This document shows, piece after piece, positions 1 through 9,365 of a DNA stretch of 57,166 bases (position 1 is its first letter; every line of letters begins with the position of its first letter). This stretch comes from Pedobacter sp. Leaf194 (GTDB lineage: Bacteria > Bacteroidota > Bacteroidia > Sphingobacteriales > Sphingobacteriaceae). The notes below the pieces were generated by a model that had not been told where the DNA came from, searched no databases, and was given only the letters and a program-made list of their open reading frames with translations. The position numbers were made by a program, and so were the translations under genes. The DNA is taken from NCBI RefSeq assembly GCF_001423945.1, contig NZ_LMPU01000003.1:1-57166 (forward strand), in the 5' to 3' direction.

Positions 1-16
1 ACTTAATCTAAAAGGA

Positions 17-43
17 ATGAGCCCGGTTAAATACCGAGCTCAT
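17..43 (-). terminator. Hairpin after the MCE gene
   Basis: An 11-bp inverted repeat with one G-T pair (ATGAGCTCGGT / ACCGGGCTCAT on the minus strand) is followed by a short T-rich stretch. It lies about 90 bp beyond the stop of the leftward MCE gene. The T run is weak, so termination is an inference from the hairpin. Confidence 0.5.
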
Positions 44-129
44 CATATTATTAATTAAATTAAATTTGTCTAACTTTTCGGGTGCACTTCATTTTTAGAA
101 GCCTTTCTATTTTATTATTCGATTAACAA

Positions 130-1083
130 TTACTTATCTTTCTTATTGCCACCTCCAAATACAGAGAAATGAACATAACGCTTAGGATTGGCTTTCAAAT
201 CAATCATTAACTCGTCAAGGTTTTTAGAAGCGCTATTTAAGTTATTGTACATTTTATCATCATTCAATAATAAACCTAAACTTCCCTTACCGCTTTTGAT
301 TCCTGAAATAACGCTTTGCAAATCTGCTATCGCATTGTTGGCGTTATCGAGCGTTTCTTTGAAATTCGCTGCAGCAAATTTATCTGTCACAGTATTTATA
401 TTCGTCAATATATCGCTGATTTTCTTGTTATTGTTATTTAGGTTAGCTGTAATTCCTTCAACATTTTTAAAGATAGCTTCGATACGTGCACTTTCAGAAC
501 CTACTAATCCGTCAACCTTTTTCGAAGTGGTTTCTAATGATGCTAACGTTCCGGCGATACTATTGAAACTTTTATCAACATTTTTTTGGAAGTTTGGATT
601 AAGTATAGAGTTTACGCTGCTTAAAATAGAGTCCATTTTACCGATGATTAGCTCTGCTTTCTTTTGAACGGGTTGCACCTGCTCCATTAAACCTTTCTCA
701 ACATTTGCGTTGAGTGTGAAACCATCTTCGGCCATTTTTTTAGAATTACCTAAAGACATGACGATCGCTTTGCTACCAAGAAGGTCGGTACCTTCCAGCC
801 TTGCTATGCTATTTTCTGGAATTTCGTATTTGCTATTGATGCTTAGTGTTGCCAGAATTGTCCCTCCGGGCTCTAATTGGAGTTTCGCTACCCTTCCGAT
901 TTGGTAACCGTTAATCAAAACTGGCTTAGAAACTGTAAGTCCATCAACCCTGGTATATCTGGCAAGTAGTGTAGTTTCACTAGAGAAAATTGAATTTCCT
1001 TTTAAAAAGTTGTATCCAATAATTAACAAAGCAATGGCAAATGCAGCTAAAATCCCTACTTTGGTTTCGTTCTTAATCTTCAT
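130..1083 (-). CDS. MlaD/MCE-family periplasmic lipid-transport protein
   Basis: 317 aa. A single N-terminal membrane anchor (about residues 8-27) is followed by an MCE/MlaD domain (about 37-115; VDGLTVSKPVLINGYQIGRV is typical). A long helical, Asn/Ser/Leu-rich coiled-coil-like tail (about 130-300) comes next, then a charged C-terminus. In the family, MCE proteins bind lipid between inner and outer membranes as part of Mla/Mce-type ABC systems; the permease and ATPase partners are not in this window. It is the last gene of a leftward set behind two amidases, with a 174-bp gap. Domain identity is clear from sequence; the transported lipid cannot be told. Confidence 0.85.
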   Translation of the reverse strand: MKIKNETKVGILAAFAIALLIIGYNFLKGNSIFSSETTLLARYTRVDGLTVSKPVLINGYQIGRVAKLQLEPGGTILATLSINSKYEIPENSIARLEGTDLLGSKAIVMSLGNSKKMAEDGFTLNANVEKGLMEQVQPVQKKAELIIGKMDSILSSVNSILNPNFQKNVDKSFNSIAGTLASLETTSKKVDGLVGSESARIEAIFKNVEGITANLNNNNKKISDILTNINTVTDKFAAANFKETLDNANNAIADLQSVISGIKSGKGSLGLLLNDDKMYNNLNSASKNLDELMIDLKANPKRYVHFSVFGGGNKKDK

Positions 1084-1257
1084 GAGTGTTTTTATTTAAT
1101 GGCTACAAGTGCTAAAATTACTAATTAATACTTGCAAGAGCGCTATAGTTTATTTTCGACGGTTAAATATGTAATTACGATTACATAATGTTTACATCGT
1201 TAGTTTTGTTTGGTATTTTTTATAAAATTCTAAAATGGTCTACATTTATAATGCCAG

Positions 1258-2031
1258 TTAATTAACCTCTATATTTTTCTTGTAGGTTTTTATCGCTGCC
1301 AAAATGGATGCTGCAATTTCATTCTGCCCTTTTTCAGAATTGATATATCTTTCTTCATCCTTATTTGAGATAAAGCCTACTTCGGTTAAAACTGCAGGCA
1401 TGCCGCATCGTTGTAATACTAAAACGCCTTGCTCTTTAACGCCGCGACTTAAACGTTCATCTCTGCTGATGTAGCTGTTTTGAATTAATTTTGCAAACTT
1501 AATACTTTTATCGCGAAAGGCATTTTTTAATAGCGACAAAAGGATGGAAGAGGCAGGGTTATTTGGATCGTAGCCATCATACTTGCTCTTGTAGTTCTTT
1601 TCCAGCTTGATATCCGCATTTTCCCTGATGGCTGCATCCTGTTCTTTCAATCGATGAGAACCTGCCACTAAAGTTTCTACTCCTTTTATGTGTTTGTTTC
1701 CAGGTGGCATTGAGTTGCAATGTACAGAGATGAATAAATCTGCGTTTGCATTGTTGGCAATTTCCGCCCTTCGGTACAAATCCACATCTACATCCTTTGT
1801 ACGGGTATAAATCACCTTAATATCAGGAAGTTCGTCTTTTAGCTTTGCACCAAGTTTTAAAGCCACCTTTAATGAAATATCCTTTTCAGTAGAAAAGCTA
1901 CCAGAGGCGCCCGGTTTTCTGCCGCCATGCCCTGCATCAATAACAATCGTTTTTATTTTATAGCCTTGAGCTGAGGCTATGTGACTATAGATTAGACCAA
2001 GAAAAAGTACTGTTAAGAGCTTACTACTCAT
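1258..2031 (-). CDS. N-acetylmuramoyl-L-alanine amidase (Amidase_3), downstream paralogue
   Basis: 257 aa with a signal peptide (residues 1-21, ending SAQ). The catalytic Amidase_3 fold starts at KTIVIDAGHGG. Zinc and catalytic positions are visible: His of DAGHGG, Glu of TEKDIS, His of FISVHCNS and Glu of LTEVGFISN. A family-typical insertion (about 105-175) separates the third and fourth motifs. The enzyme cleaves the amide bond between MurNAc and the stem peptide in the periplasm. Its start lies 10 bp after the stop of a paralogue, so the two are almost certainly cotranscribed. It lacks the VDYYKKVKG segment found in the upstream copy. Confidence 0.9.
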   Translation of the reverse strand: MSSKLLTVLFLGLIYSHIASAQGYKIKTIVIDAGHGGRKPGASGSFSTEKDISLKVALKLGAKLKDELPDIKVIYTRTKDVDVDLYRRAEIANNANADLFISVHCNSMPPGNKHIKGVETLVAGSHRLKEQDAAIRENADIKLEKNYKSKYDGYDPNNPASSILLSLLKNAFRDKSIKFAKLIQNSYISRDERLSRGVKEQGVLVLQRCGMPAVLTEVGFISNKDEERYINSEKGQNEIAASILAAIKTYKKNIEVN

Positions 2032-2041
2032 TTAGGATGTT

Positions 2042-2905
2042 TTAGAAGGATGTTTCTGCCAAGCGTTTGTAATTTTTTATTGCTCTGATAATGCCACCTA
2101 CAATTTCGTTTTGTCCTTCTGGAGAATTCATGTAATCTTCTTCTTCCGGATTACTAACAAAGCCAATTTCGGTAAGCACCGCCGGCATAGATGCCCTTGC
2201 CAAAACGGCCAAACTCTTTTCCTGCACGCCTCTGTTAATTCGGCCTGCACTTATATATTCCTGTTGAATCATCGATGCGAACTTCAAACTCCTGTCTCTG
2301 TTGGTTTGTTTCATTATCGAAACCATGATATCATTTTCCGGAGTATTGGCGATAAAACCTTCATAGTTCTTTTGGTAATTATCCTCCAGAAACATCGAAG
2401 CATTCTCCCTTTTGATAACCTCGTCCTGTTCGTCCATCCGGCCCATACCAGAAACAAAAGTCTCTGTTCCGCGGGTTGATGTACTTTTTGAAGTAACTGT
2501 TCTATAAACAGGAACCTTTCTTCCTTTTACTTTTTTGTAATAATCTACCACTCTTGATACCCGAACAGGCATATCATTTAAGTGTATGGAGATGAATAAA
2601 TCTGCTTTGGCATTATTTGCAATGTTTATTCGCTCGTAAAGAGGAATAAAAACATCGCTTTGCCGGGTGTAAATTATTTTAATATCCTTAATACTATCTT
2701 GTAAGGCTTTGCCGAGGTTGAGCGCTGTTTTTAACGCAACATCTTTTTCCCTGGAATATACGCCATGGGTAGCGCCATCTTTACCGCCATGGCCGGCGTC
2801 AATTACAATTGTTTTGATTTTATATTCCTGCGCAATTGCCTGATTATCAATTGTATTGAATAGTACTAAACAAATAATAAGTGTTAAAAGGTTTTTAAGA
2901 TACAT
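2042..2905 (-). CDS. N-acetylmuramoyl-L-alanine amidase (Amidase_3), upstream paralogue
   Basis: 287 aa from the chosen ATG at 2905. That start gives a normal signal peptide (MYLKNLLTLIICLVLF...AIAQ). An in-frame ATG at 2950 and a TTG at 2971 would add a long basic leader; the ATG at 2950 would sit almost at the transcription start predicted from the TATTTTTG box at 2956-2963, so 2905 is preferred. Catalytic motifs are DAGHGG, REKDVA, FISIHLND and LTEIGFVSN. Compared with its neighbour it has extra basic residues (about 120-150) before the TETFVSG motif. Periplasmic cell-wall hydrolase; first gene of an amidase-amidase-MCE operon and divergent from the LptD-like gene. Confidence 0.88.
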   Translation of the reverse strand: MYLKNLLTLIICLVLFNTIDNQAIAQEYKIKTIVIDAGHGGKDGATHGVYSREKDVALKTALNLGKALQDSIKDIKIIYTRQSDVFIPLYERINIANNAKADLFISIHLNDMPVRVSRVVDYYKKVKGRKVPVYRTVTSKSTSTRGTETFVSGMGRMDEQDEVIKRENASMFLEDNYQKNYEGFIANTPENDIMVSIMKQTNRDRSLKFASMIQQEYISAGRINRGVQEKSLAVLARASMPAVLTEIGFVSNPEEEDYMNSPEGQNEIVGGIIRAIKNYKRLAETSF

Positions 2906-2955
2906 CAATGGTATATTTTTCACTAATTTTGAACGTTTTTGATTAAACATTTGTG

Positions 2956-2963
2956 CAAAAATA
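2956..2963 (-). promoter_or_regulatory. Bacteroidota -7 box upstream of amidase operon
   Basis: TATTTTTG on the minus strand matches TAnnTTTG. Transcription would begin near 2950, giving a leader of about 45 nt before the preferred ATG at 2905. No convincing -33 TTTG is present at normal spacing. Confidence 0.5.
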
Positions 2964-2979
2964 ACATTCAAATACGAAT

Positions 2980-5643
2980 TTGAAACTTCTTAGCAACTCT
3001 ATTTTACTATTTTCTGTCATTTTATTAACACTCAACGTTAATAAAGCTAACGCATTTTCGGCATTTTCATTGCAGCAGGTGGTTCAACAAGACACAATCA
3101 AGAAGGATACTTCTAAAGTAATAACTAAAAATAACAGCGACCTGGATAAAAAAGTAGAGTACAAAGCCCGGGACTCTGTGAAAATGAGTAAAGATAAAAG
3201 CATCATATACATGTATGGTAATGCCCGGGTTACCTATGGCGACTTTGAGTTGGATGCAGACTACATTAGATACGACCAAAAAAACAATATAATTTTCGCC
3301 AGCGGAAGAACAGACCCTAAATCGAAGCGATACGTTGGAAAACCGATATTTAAATCTGGCGCTGAAGGCACAGCCATGGCCGATTCACTTTACTATAATT
3401 CAGCAACGACCAGGGCAAAGGTTTTTGGTGTTTTCTCTGAACAAGAGGGTGGATTTTTCTCCGGCGGACAAAGTAAAAAACAGGCTGATGATGAGGTGCA
3501 TATCAAGAATATGATGTACAGTACCTGTAACTTGCCACATCCGCATTTCGGGTTAATGATTAGCAAAGGTATCGCGACAGAAAAAACAATTATCACCGGT
3601 CCGGTTTACATGAAAATTGAGGATGTTTCAACGCCCTTTGCCTTACCTTTTGCGTTTTTTCCAAAACAAAACAAACGAACTTCGGGCATTATGTTGCCCA
3701 CGCCAGGTGAGGATGCTACAAGAGGATTTTTCCTTCAAAATTTTGGATATTACCTTGGCCTAAACGATTACTGGGACGCCAAATTACTGGGTACAATTTA
3801 TACCAACGGTTCTTACGAAGGCTCTTTGCAAAGTAATTATACGAAAAGATACAAGTTTAACGGCGGTATAAATATCAATTACGCAAGCACGCGAAACGGT
3901 ATACAGGGATTAGAAGACGTTGGTAAAAACTTCAGGATTGGCTGGAATCATAGTCAGAATCCAAATGCAAGTCCGGGTTCTACATTTACGGCGAGTGTTA
4001 ATTTGAGCTCCAGTTCTTATTATAAAGCAACAGCCGCCAACGCCACTTATGATCAGCGAGCAATTGCGCAAAACAGTTCGAACAGTAGTATTGCATATTC
4101 GAAAGTTTTGGCGGGTGGTTTATTTAATTTCAGTACCGCGTTGAGTGCTACGCAGGATTTTAGTGCCGGAACTATTGCCTTACAGCTACCAACATTAAAC
4201 CTTAACATGTCTACCATCAGTCCGTTCGATTCTAAAAACCGTACCGGCGAGCAAAAATGGTATCAGAAACTTACCGTGGGTTATAGCTTAATCGCAAATA
4301 ACAACATCAATACTGTAGATAGTATATTGTTTAAACCTGCCGGATTAAGAAAACTGCAAACAGGATTTAATCATACAATTCCACTTGGAATAAACTTTAC
4401 GCTGTTAAAATATTTAACTTTTAGCATGGGTGGAACCTATAATGAAGTTTGGAATTTTCAAAGTATTCAGAAAAGATACACCGCATTTACTGATGGTTCG
4501 TATACATCGAGATTAGATACCATTAGTGGTTTTAAACGCGGTGGAAGTTACAATCTATCAACAAGCATGTCGACAAAAATTTATGGTAAAACCAAAGAAT
4601 TCAAAAATCTAGGGAACATAAAGCAGTTGAGGCATGTGATGACACCATCCGTTAGCTTTACCTACTCGCCAGATTTTACAGACCCGTCAAACGGCGTTTA
4701 TAAGTATGCCGAAGCAACAGACGCAAACGGAAGAAAGGTTAATTTATTAGACGCTTCCGGCAATCCATTGAAATACTCGATATTTGAAGGGATGGCTTTT
4801 CCGGGGTCTTTTTCTGGCAGGCAGGCTGCGATAGGTTTTACATTAGATAACACGACAGAACTTAAAGTTCGTTCGAAAAAAGACACTACAGGCACTGGCG
4901 AAAGGAAAATTCCGATAATTCAGGGTCTAACTTTTAATGGGTCATACAATTTTTTAGCTACAAGGCGAAAACTTTCAGACATTAGCTTTAGTGGTCGTTC
5001 ACAATTCACCGATAAGTTGGGCATCTCCTACAATGGAACATTTAATCCGTACGTACTTCGGGATACCATCAGCAACGGAATCAGATCAAAAGTAGAAATC
5101 GACCGTTATTTTTGGCAGGATAAACGCGTACTTCCAAGGTTACAGAATATTGGTTTCTCTTTTGATTACAATTTCAATGCAGATGCTCTTAAAAAGAAAA
5201 ATGCAGCCTACGATAAAACCAAAGAACAGATTGAAAAGCAGGGAATGACTCCATTACAATCGGAGCAATTAAATGCAGTTAACCGCGATCCGAATGCTTT
5301 CGTTGACTTTAACATCCCATGGAACTTTGCATTTTCTTATAGATTCGATTATTCAAACATTTTGGGCGTTCAAACCGTTACCAATACATTAAACTTCAAT
5401 GGCGATTTTAACTTAACGCCAAAATGGAAGTTTACTTTCAACTCTGGGTATGACTTTAAGAATCAAGGATTAACGCCTATGACTTTGGCAATTTATCGCG
5501 ATTTACATTGCTGGGATATGAGTGTGAACTGGATTCCATATGGTGCCTATAAGAGTTATTCAGTTACTATAAAAGTTAAAGCATCAATATTGCAGGATTT
5601 GAAATTGAGTAAAAGACAAGGGTTTTACAGTACAGGATATTAA
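2980..5643 (+). CDS. lptD: LptD/OstA-like outer-membrane LPS assembly protein
   Basis: 887 aa starting at a TTG codon. This start is favoured because it gives an intact signal peptide (MKLLSNSILLFSVILL...ANA); the next in-frame ATG is at residue 69. Residues about 60-190 form an OstA/LptA-like beta-jellyroll (YGNARVTYGDFELDADYIRY). The rest is a large LptD-type beta-barrel rich in alternating aromatic and polar strands. The family inserts lipopolysaccharide into the outer leaflet. The barrel is divergent, as is usual for Bacteroidota 'putative LPS assembly protein LptD'. Its stop is one base from the cinA start, so the two are probably cotranscribed. Confidence 0.85.
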   Translation: MKLLSNSILLFSVILLTLNVNKANAFSAFSLQQVVQQDTIKKDTSKVITKNNSDLDKKVEYKARDSVKMSKDKSIIYMYGNARVTYGDFELDADYIRYDQKNNIIFASGRTDPKSKRYVGKPIFKSGAEGTAMADSLYYNSATTRAKVFGVFSEQEGGFFSGGQSKKQADDEVHIKNMMYSTCNLPHPHFGLMISKGIATEKTIITGPVYMKIEDVSTPFALPFAFFPKQNKRTSGIMLPTPGEDATRGFFLQNFGYYLGLNDYWDAKLLGTIYTNGSYEGSLQSNYTKRYKFNGGININYASTRNGIQGLEDVGKNFRIGWNHSQNPNASPGSTFTASVNLSSSSYYKATAANATYDQRAIAQNSSNSSIAYSKVLAGGLFNFSTALSATQDFSAGTIALQLPTLNLNMSTISPFDSKNRTGEQKWYQKLTVGYSLIANNNINTVDSILFKPAGLRKLQTGFNHTIPLGINFTLLKYLTFSMGGTYNEVWNFQSIQKRYTAFTDGSYTSRLDTISGFKRGGSYNLSTSMSTKIYGKTKEFKNLGNIKQLRHVMTPSVSFTYSPDFTDPSNGVYKYAEATDANGRKVNLLDASGNPLKYSIFEGMAFPGSFSGRQAAIGFTLDNTTELKVRSKKDTTGTGERKIPIIQGLTFNGSYNFLATRRKLSDISFSGRSQFTDKLGISYNGTFNPYVLRDTISNGIRSKVEIDRYFWQDKRVLPRLQNIGFSFDYNFNADALKKKNAAYDKTKEQIEKQGMTPLQSEQLNAVNRDPNAFVDFNIPWNFAFSYRFDYSNILGVQTVTNTLNFNGDFNLTPKWKFTFNSGYDFKNQGLTPMTLAIYRDLHCWDMSVNWIPYGAYKSYSVTIKVKASILQDLKLSKRQGFYSTGY

Positions 5644-5644
5644 T

Positions 5645-6898
5645 ATGTTAGCCGAAATCATAACCATTGGTGATGAAATTCTCATTGGCCAAATCGTAGA
5701 TACCAATTCAGCCTGGATGGCTAAGCAACTTAACGCTATCGGTGTTTCTGTAAAGCAAATCACCTCAGTTTCTGATAATGAAGATCACATTATACAAAGC
5801 CTCGCCGACGCAGAAAAACGGGCAGATATCATTTTCATTACGGGTGGTTTGGGGCCCACCAAAGATGACATTACCAAAAAGACTTTAGCGAAGTATTTCA
5901 ATATGGGTTTTCGAAGAGATGAAGGGGCTTTGGAAATGGTTCGTCAAATTTTTGAAAAATACAAGCGACCGTTAATCGATATAAATATGCAACAGGCAGA
6001 TGTTCCCGATGGTTGCGAAGTAATTGTAAACAAAAATGGAACTGCACCTTGTATGTGGTTTGAGCAGAACGGAAAGATTTTCGTTTCAATGCCTGGTGTT
6101 CCTTACGAGATGATGTATTTAATGGATGACGAGATTTTGCCGAGAATAAAGGCGAAATTCAAATTGCCTTCCATTATTCATAAAACCATTCTTACAGCAA
6201 ATATTGGAGAGTCTTTTTTAGCCAAAGAGATCGAAGAAATTGAAGATGGTTTACCACGGCACATAAAACTTGCTTACTTGCCAAAATTGGGCCAGGTACG
6301 CTTACGCCTTTCGGCTACCGGCGAAAATGAGGCCTTGCTAAAAAATGAAGTAGATAATGCCGCAAAGCTTATTATCGAAAAAATTAAAAAGTTCGTTGTT
6401 GTTGATGATGATATTCCACTTGAAAAAGCGGTTTTGAATCTGATGAAAGAAAAAGGATTAACCTTATCTACAGCCGAAAGTTGTACCGGTGGCTATATTG
6501 CGCACCTGATTACGCAGCATCCCGGTTGTTCGTCGGTTTACTGGGGCGGGGCAGTCGCTTACGCTTATGAACTGAAAGAATCCATTTTAGGGGTAAAGAT
6601 AAGCACACTTAACACATTCGGTGCAGTTAGCGAAGAAACCGTTCTTGAGATGGCAGAAGGTGCTATCCTGCATTTTAAAACTGATTATGCAATCGCGGTA
6701 AGCGGTATTGCAGGACCGGATGGCGGAACAGGAGATAAGCCGGTAGGCACTGTTTGGATTGCCATTGCCTCTAAAAATAAAAGTTTAGCTAAAGTGTTTA
6801 ATTTCAGCAACAAACGCATTCAAAACATTGAAAGATCTGCCGTTTCCGCTTTGGTGATGTTATTAAATCTACTAAAAGAAGACCAACACAAAGAATAA
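5645..6898 (+). CDS. cinA: CinA-family protein (MoCF domain plus nicotinamide-nucleotide amidohydrolase)
   Basis: 417 aa. An N-terminal MoCF/COG1058 domain (about 1-170) has AEIITIGDEILIGQIVDTN and ITGGLGPTKDD. The C-terminal CinA domain (about 255-410) has STAESCTGGYIAHLIT and AVSGIAGPDGGT. In characterised relatives the C-terminal domain deamidates NMN to nicotinate mononucleotide in pyridine-nucleotide salvage, and the N-terminal domain can act as an ADP-ribose pyrophosphatase. Full length for the two-domain family. It follows lptD with a one-base gap. The label 'competence/damage-inducible' is historical; nothing local supports a competence role. Confidence 0.93.
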   Translation: MLAEIITIGDEILIGQIVDTNSAWMAKQLNAIGVSVKQITSVSDNEDHIIQSLADAEKRADIIFITGGLGPTKDDITKKTLAKYFNMGFRRDEGALEMVRQIFEKYKRPLIDINMQQADVPDGCEVIVNKNGTAPCMWFEQNGKIFVSMPGVPYEMMYLMDDEILPRIKAKFKLPSIIHKTILTANIGESFLAKEIEEIEDGLPRHIKLAYLPKLGQVRLRLSATGENEALLKNEVDNAAKLIIEKIKKFVVVDDDIPLEKAVLNLMKEKGLTLSTAESCTGGYIAHLITQHPGCSSVYWGGAVAYAYELKESILGVKISTLNTFGAVSEETVLEMAEGAILHFKTDYAIAVSGIAGPDGGTGDKPVGTVWIAIASKNKSLAKVFNFSNKRIQNIERSAVSALVMLLNLLKEDQHKE

Positions 6899-6904
6899 AA
6901 ACTG

Positions 6905-6912
6905 TATTTTTG
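6905..6912 (+). promoter_or_regulatory. -7 box upstream of the E2 gene
   Basis: TATTTTTG matches TAnnTTTG and lies 33 bp before the ATG at 6946, giving a leader of roughly 28 nt. No clear -33 element. Confidence 0.5.
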
Positions 6913-6945
6913 TCGCTATACCAATATATAATACTGTAATTTAAT

Positions 6946-8286
6946 ATGGCTCAATACGAATTATTGTTACCAAAAATGGGTGAAAGTGTTGCTGAAGCAA
7001 CCGTAATTAAATGGGTTAAACAAATTGGAGACACTATTGATTTAGATGACACCGTGTTGGAAATCGCAACCGATAAAGTCGATTCTGAAGTTCCATCTCC
7101 TGTTGCGGGTAAATTGGTAAAGCAGTTATTCGCTGCTGATGAGGTAGCACAGGTTGGAGATGTAATCGCAATTATTGAAACCGAAAGTAAAGCTTCTCCC
7201 GAAGAAAAAGAACCTGCAGCTGCCGTTACGGAGGGGAAAGAGGAGACAATACCAGGTCTGGAACAACTTCCTGAAGAAAAACCGGCTGAAGTACAAGCAG
7301 ATTTTAGCTCAACCGACCGTTTTTATTCTCCATTAGTTAAAAGCATTGCATCACAAGAAAATATTTCTGTCCAGGAGCTTGATTCCATCAAGGGTTCGGG
7401 TGCAGATGGTCGTTTAAATAAAGACGATTTACTGAGTTACATTGCAAATAGAACTGGCAACAAGATAAATGCTGCCCCAGCAGAAGCGACACCTCAACAA
7501 CAACCGGTTGCAGAAGTAAAGACTTCGCCCGCACCAGCTGCAGTGCCGAGTAAAACATCTACCACATCAGTTTCTGGTGGTGATGAAATTATTGAGATGG
7601 ACAGAATGCGTAAGCTTATCGCCGACCACATGGTGATGAGTAAAACCACTTCTCCGCATGTAACCTCTTTTGTAGAGGCTGACGTGACGAATATGGTTTT
7701 ATGGCGCAACAAGGTAAAAAACACCTTCGAAAAACGCGAAAATGAGAAAATCACTTTTACACCAATTTTTGTTGAAGCGGTTGCGAAAGCAATTAAAGAT
7801 TTCCCGATGATTAATGTGTCCGTTAATGGAACACAAATTATTAAGAAACGCGACATTAATATTGGTATGGCTGCTGCTTTACCAAGTGGTAACCTAATTG
7901 TTCCAGTTATAAAGAATGCAGATCAGCTTAATCTGGTTGGTTTAACTAAAGCTGTCAACGATTTAGCGGTTAGAGCACGTACCTCTAAACTTAAACCAGA
8001 CGAAACACAAGGCGGCACTTTTACATTAACAAACGTTGGCTCGTTCGGGAACGTAATGGGAACACCAATTATTAACCAGCCACAAGTTGCTATTCTGGCT
8101 GTTGGCTCAATTAAAAAGAAGCCTGCAGTTTTAGAAACTGAACATGGAGATGTAATCGCAATCCGCCACATGATGTTCCTGTCCTTATCTTACGACCATA
8201 GGGTAGTTGATGGCTCGTTGGGTGGAATGTTTGTTCGCAGAGTGGCAGATTACCTGGAAAACTGGGATTTTAACAGAGAAATTTAG
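6946..8286 (+). CDS. Dihydrolipoamide acyltransferase (E2) of a 2-oxoacid dehydrogenase complex
   Basis: 446 aa. Lipoyl domain 1-78, with the lipoylated lysine K44 in ATDKVDSEVPSP. A Pro/Ala/Glu-rich linker, then a peripheral subunit-binding domain (about 124-166; SPLVKSIASQENISVQEL). A second Ala/Pro linker leads to the catalytic domain (about 210-446) with the active-site pair H418 and D422 in SYDHRVVDG. It transfers acyl groups from E1 to CoA. The lipoyl motif and single lipoyl domain suit a branched-chain or 2-oxoglutarate type E2 as well as pyruvate; the substrate is not decidable here. The E1 and E3 genes are not adjacent. Own promoter and a strong terminator suggest a monocistronic unit. 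Confidence 0.92.
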   Translation: MAQYELLLPKMGESVAEATVIKWVKQIGDTIDLDDTVLEIATDKVDSEVPSPVAGKLVKQLFAADEVAQVGDVIAIIETESKASPEEKEPAAAVTEGKEETIPGLEQLPEEKPAEVQADFSSTDRFYSPLVKSIASQENISVQELDSIKGSGADGRLNKDDLLSYIANRTGNKINAAPAEATPQQQPVAEVKTSPAPAAVPSKTSTTSVSGGDEIIEMDRMRKLIADHMVMSKTTSPHVTSFVEADVTNMVLWRNKVKNTFEKRENEKITFTPIFVEAVAKAIKDFPMINVSVNGTQIIKKRDINIGMAAALPSGNLIVPVIKNADQLNLVGLTKAVNDLAVRARTSKLKPDETQGGTFTLTNVGSFGNVMGTPIINQPQVAILAVGSIKKKPAVLETEHGDVIAIRHMMFLSLSYDHRVVDGSLGGMFVRRVADYLENWDFNREI

Positions 8287-8303
8287 ATATTTATTAAATA
8301 CGT

Positions 8304-8338
8304 GAAGTCAGGTTCTACAAAGCCTGACTTCCTTTTTT
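8304..8338 (+). terminator. Rho-independent terminator after E2 gene
   Basis: A 9-bp perfect stem (GAAGTCAGG at 8304-8312, CCTGACTTC at 8323-8331) is followed by CTTTTTT. It separates the E2 gene from the thioredoxin gene. Confidence 0.9.
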
Positions 8339-8381
8339 AAAACCATAACGCTTGCAATCTGTTTCTAAAGAAATATAAATC

Positions 8382-8678
8382 ATGGCTAAGTTTTCTGAAT
8401 TAATAAACGGTGAGAAACCTGTTTTAGTAGATTTTTTCGCAGAGTGGTGTGGCCCCTGTAAAATGATGAAGCCAATTTTGGAACAACTGAAATCGCAGGT
8501 TGGCGATACGGTCTCCATTATCAAAGTGGATATTGATAAAAATCAGGCTGCCGCATCGGCCTACAGCGTTCAAAGTGTGCCAACTTTAATGTTGTTTAAG
8601 CAAGGCAAACAAGTTTGGCGCCAAAGCGGTGTTTTACAAGCAGCCCAGCTGAAACAAATCATCGATTCGCACGCCTAA
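8382..8678 (+). CDS. trxA: Thioredoxin
   Basis: 98 aa, a single thioredoxin domain without signal peptide, so cytoplasmic. The redox motif is WCGPC (C23, C26) and the cis-proline loop SVPT follows at about residue 75. It reduces disulfides in target proteins using thioredoxin reductase. Slightly shorter than the usual 105-110 aa but complete. The stop codon is immediately followed by the last codon of the convergent PdeM gene with no intergenic base. Confidence 0.92.
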   Translation: MAKFSELINGEKPVLVDFFAEWCGPCKMMKPILEQLKSQVGDTVSIIKVDIDKNQAAASAYSVQSVPTLMLFKQGKQVWRQSGVLQAAQLKQIIDSHA

Positions 8679-9317
8679 TTAAACTTGCAAAACATTGTTA
8701 GGCGTTACCGCAAAGATGTGTTCGTTTGTTTTAGGATATATATTGTACAAGCCAGTAAACGTACTAAACGCGGGTAAAACTGCGTACTCTTTTCCAAAAT
8801 AGAAGCAAGGAAACTTTAAACGCTGCTTTGCCTTGCCCACAATTGTAACGCCAGGATGAATGTGGCCACTTATCGGATATAGTTCTTCTTCTGTACATTT
8901 CGGCGCATCATGAATGAAGCAGAATGGGCCAAGACAGAAACTTGGTTCGTGGATTTCAATTTGCATTGAACTGTAATCTGCATTTGCCAGCCGATCGTGA
9001 TTCCCTTTTACCAATAATAATTTCAATTCATTAAACTGCCTTCTCCAGGACCCAAATTCATCAATGTCGGTATTTAGGCCATGATGAAACATGTCGCCAT
9101 TGATTAACAAGGTTTGTGGCTTGTATTTTTCGATAAGTAGGGTTAGGCGTTGTAAATCGTTTTGTGCAATTGTAGAAGGCACCTGAACGCCTGCTGAACG
9201 GAAATGGGCAGATTTACCCAAATGCAGATCGCTAATTGCTAATAATTGATGTTTTGGTAGGTATAAAGCCCTTTCCTTGTCTAAAATCAGTTCTTCCCCG
9301 TGGCTTGTAATCGTCAT
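8679..9317 (-). CDS. pdeM: Ligase-associated metallophosphoesterase PdeM
   Basis: 212 aa. Calcineurin-type metallophosphoesterase motifs appear in order: SDLHLG (D30, H32), INGDMFHHG, VKGNHDR, then SGHIHPG. It is the last gene of a leftward operon with exonuclease, ATP-dependent ligase and Lhr-Core helicase; this four-gene set is known in Pseudomonas and many Bacteroidota as a nucleic-acid repair cluster in which the phosphoesterase is a Mn-dependent nuclease/phosphodiesterase. The assignment rests on motifs plus this context. It begins 48 bp after the helicase stop. Confidence 0.88.
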   Translation of the reverse strand: MTITSHGEELILDKERALYLPKHQLLAISDLHLGKSAHFRSAGVQVPSTIAQNDLQRLTLLIEKYKPQTLLINGDMFHHGLNTDIDEFGSWRRQFNELKLLLVKGNHDRLANADYSSMQIEIHEPSFCLGPFCFIHDAPKCTEEELYPISGHIHPGVTIVGKAKQRLKFPCFYFGKEYAVLPAFSTFTGLYNIYPKTNEHIFAVTPNNVLQV

Positions 9318-9365
9318 TAACCAGTTTATTTACATGCAATCCGTCCATTCTATGGATAGGATTAT

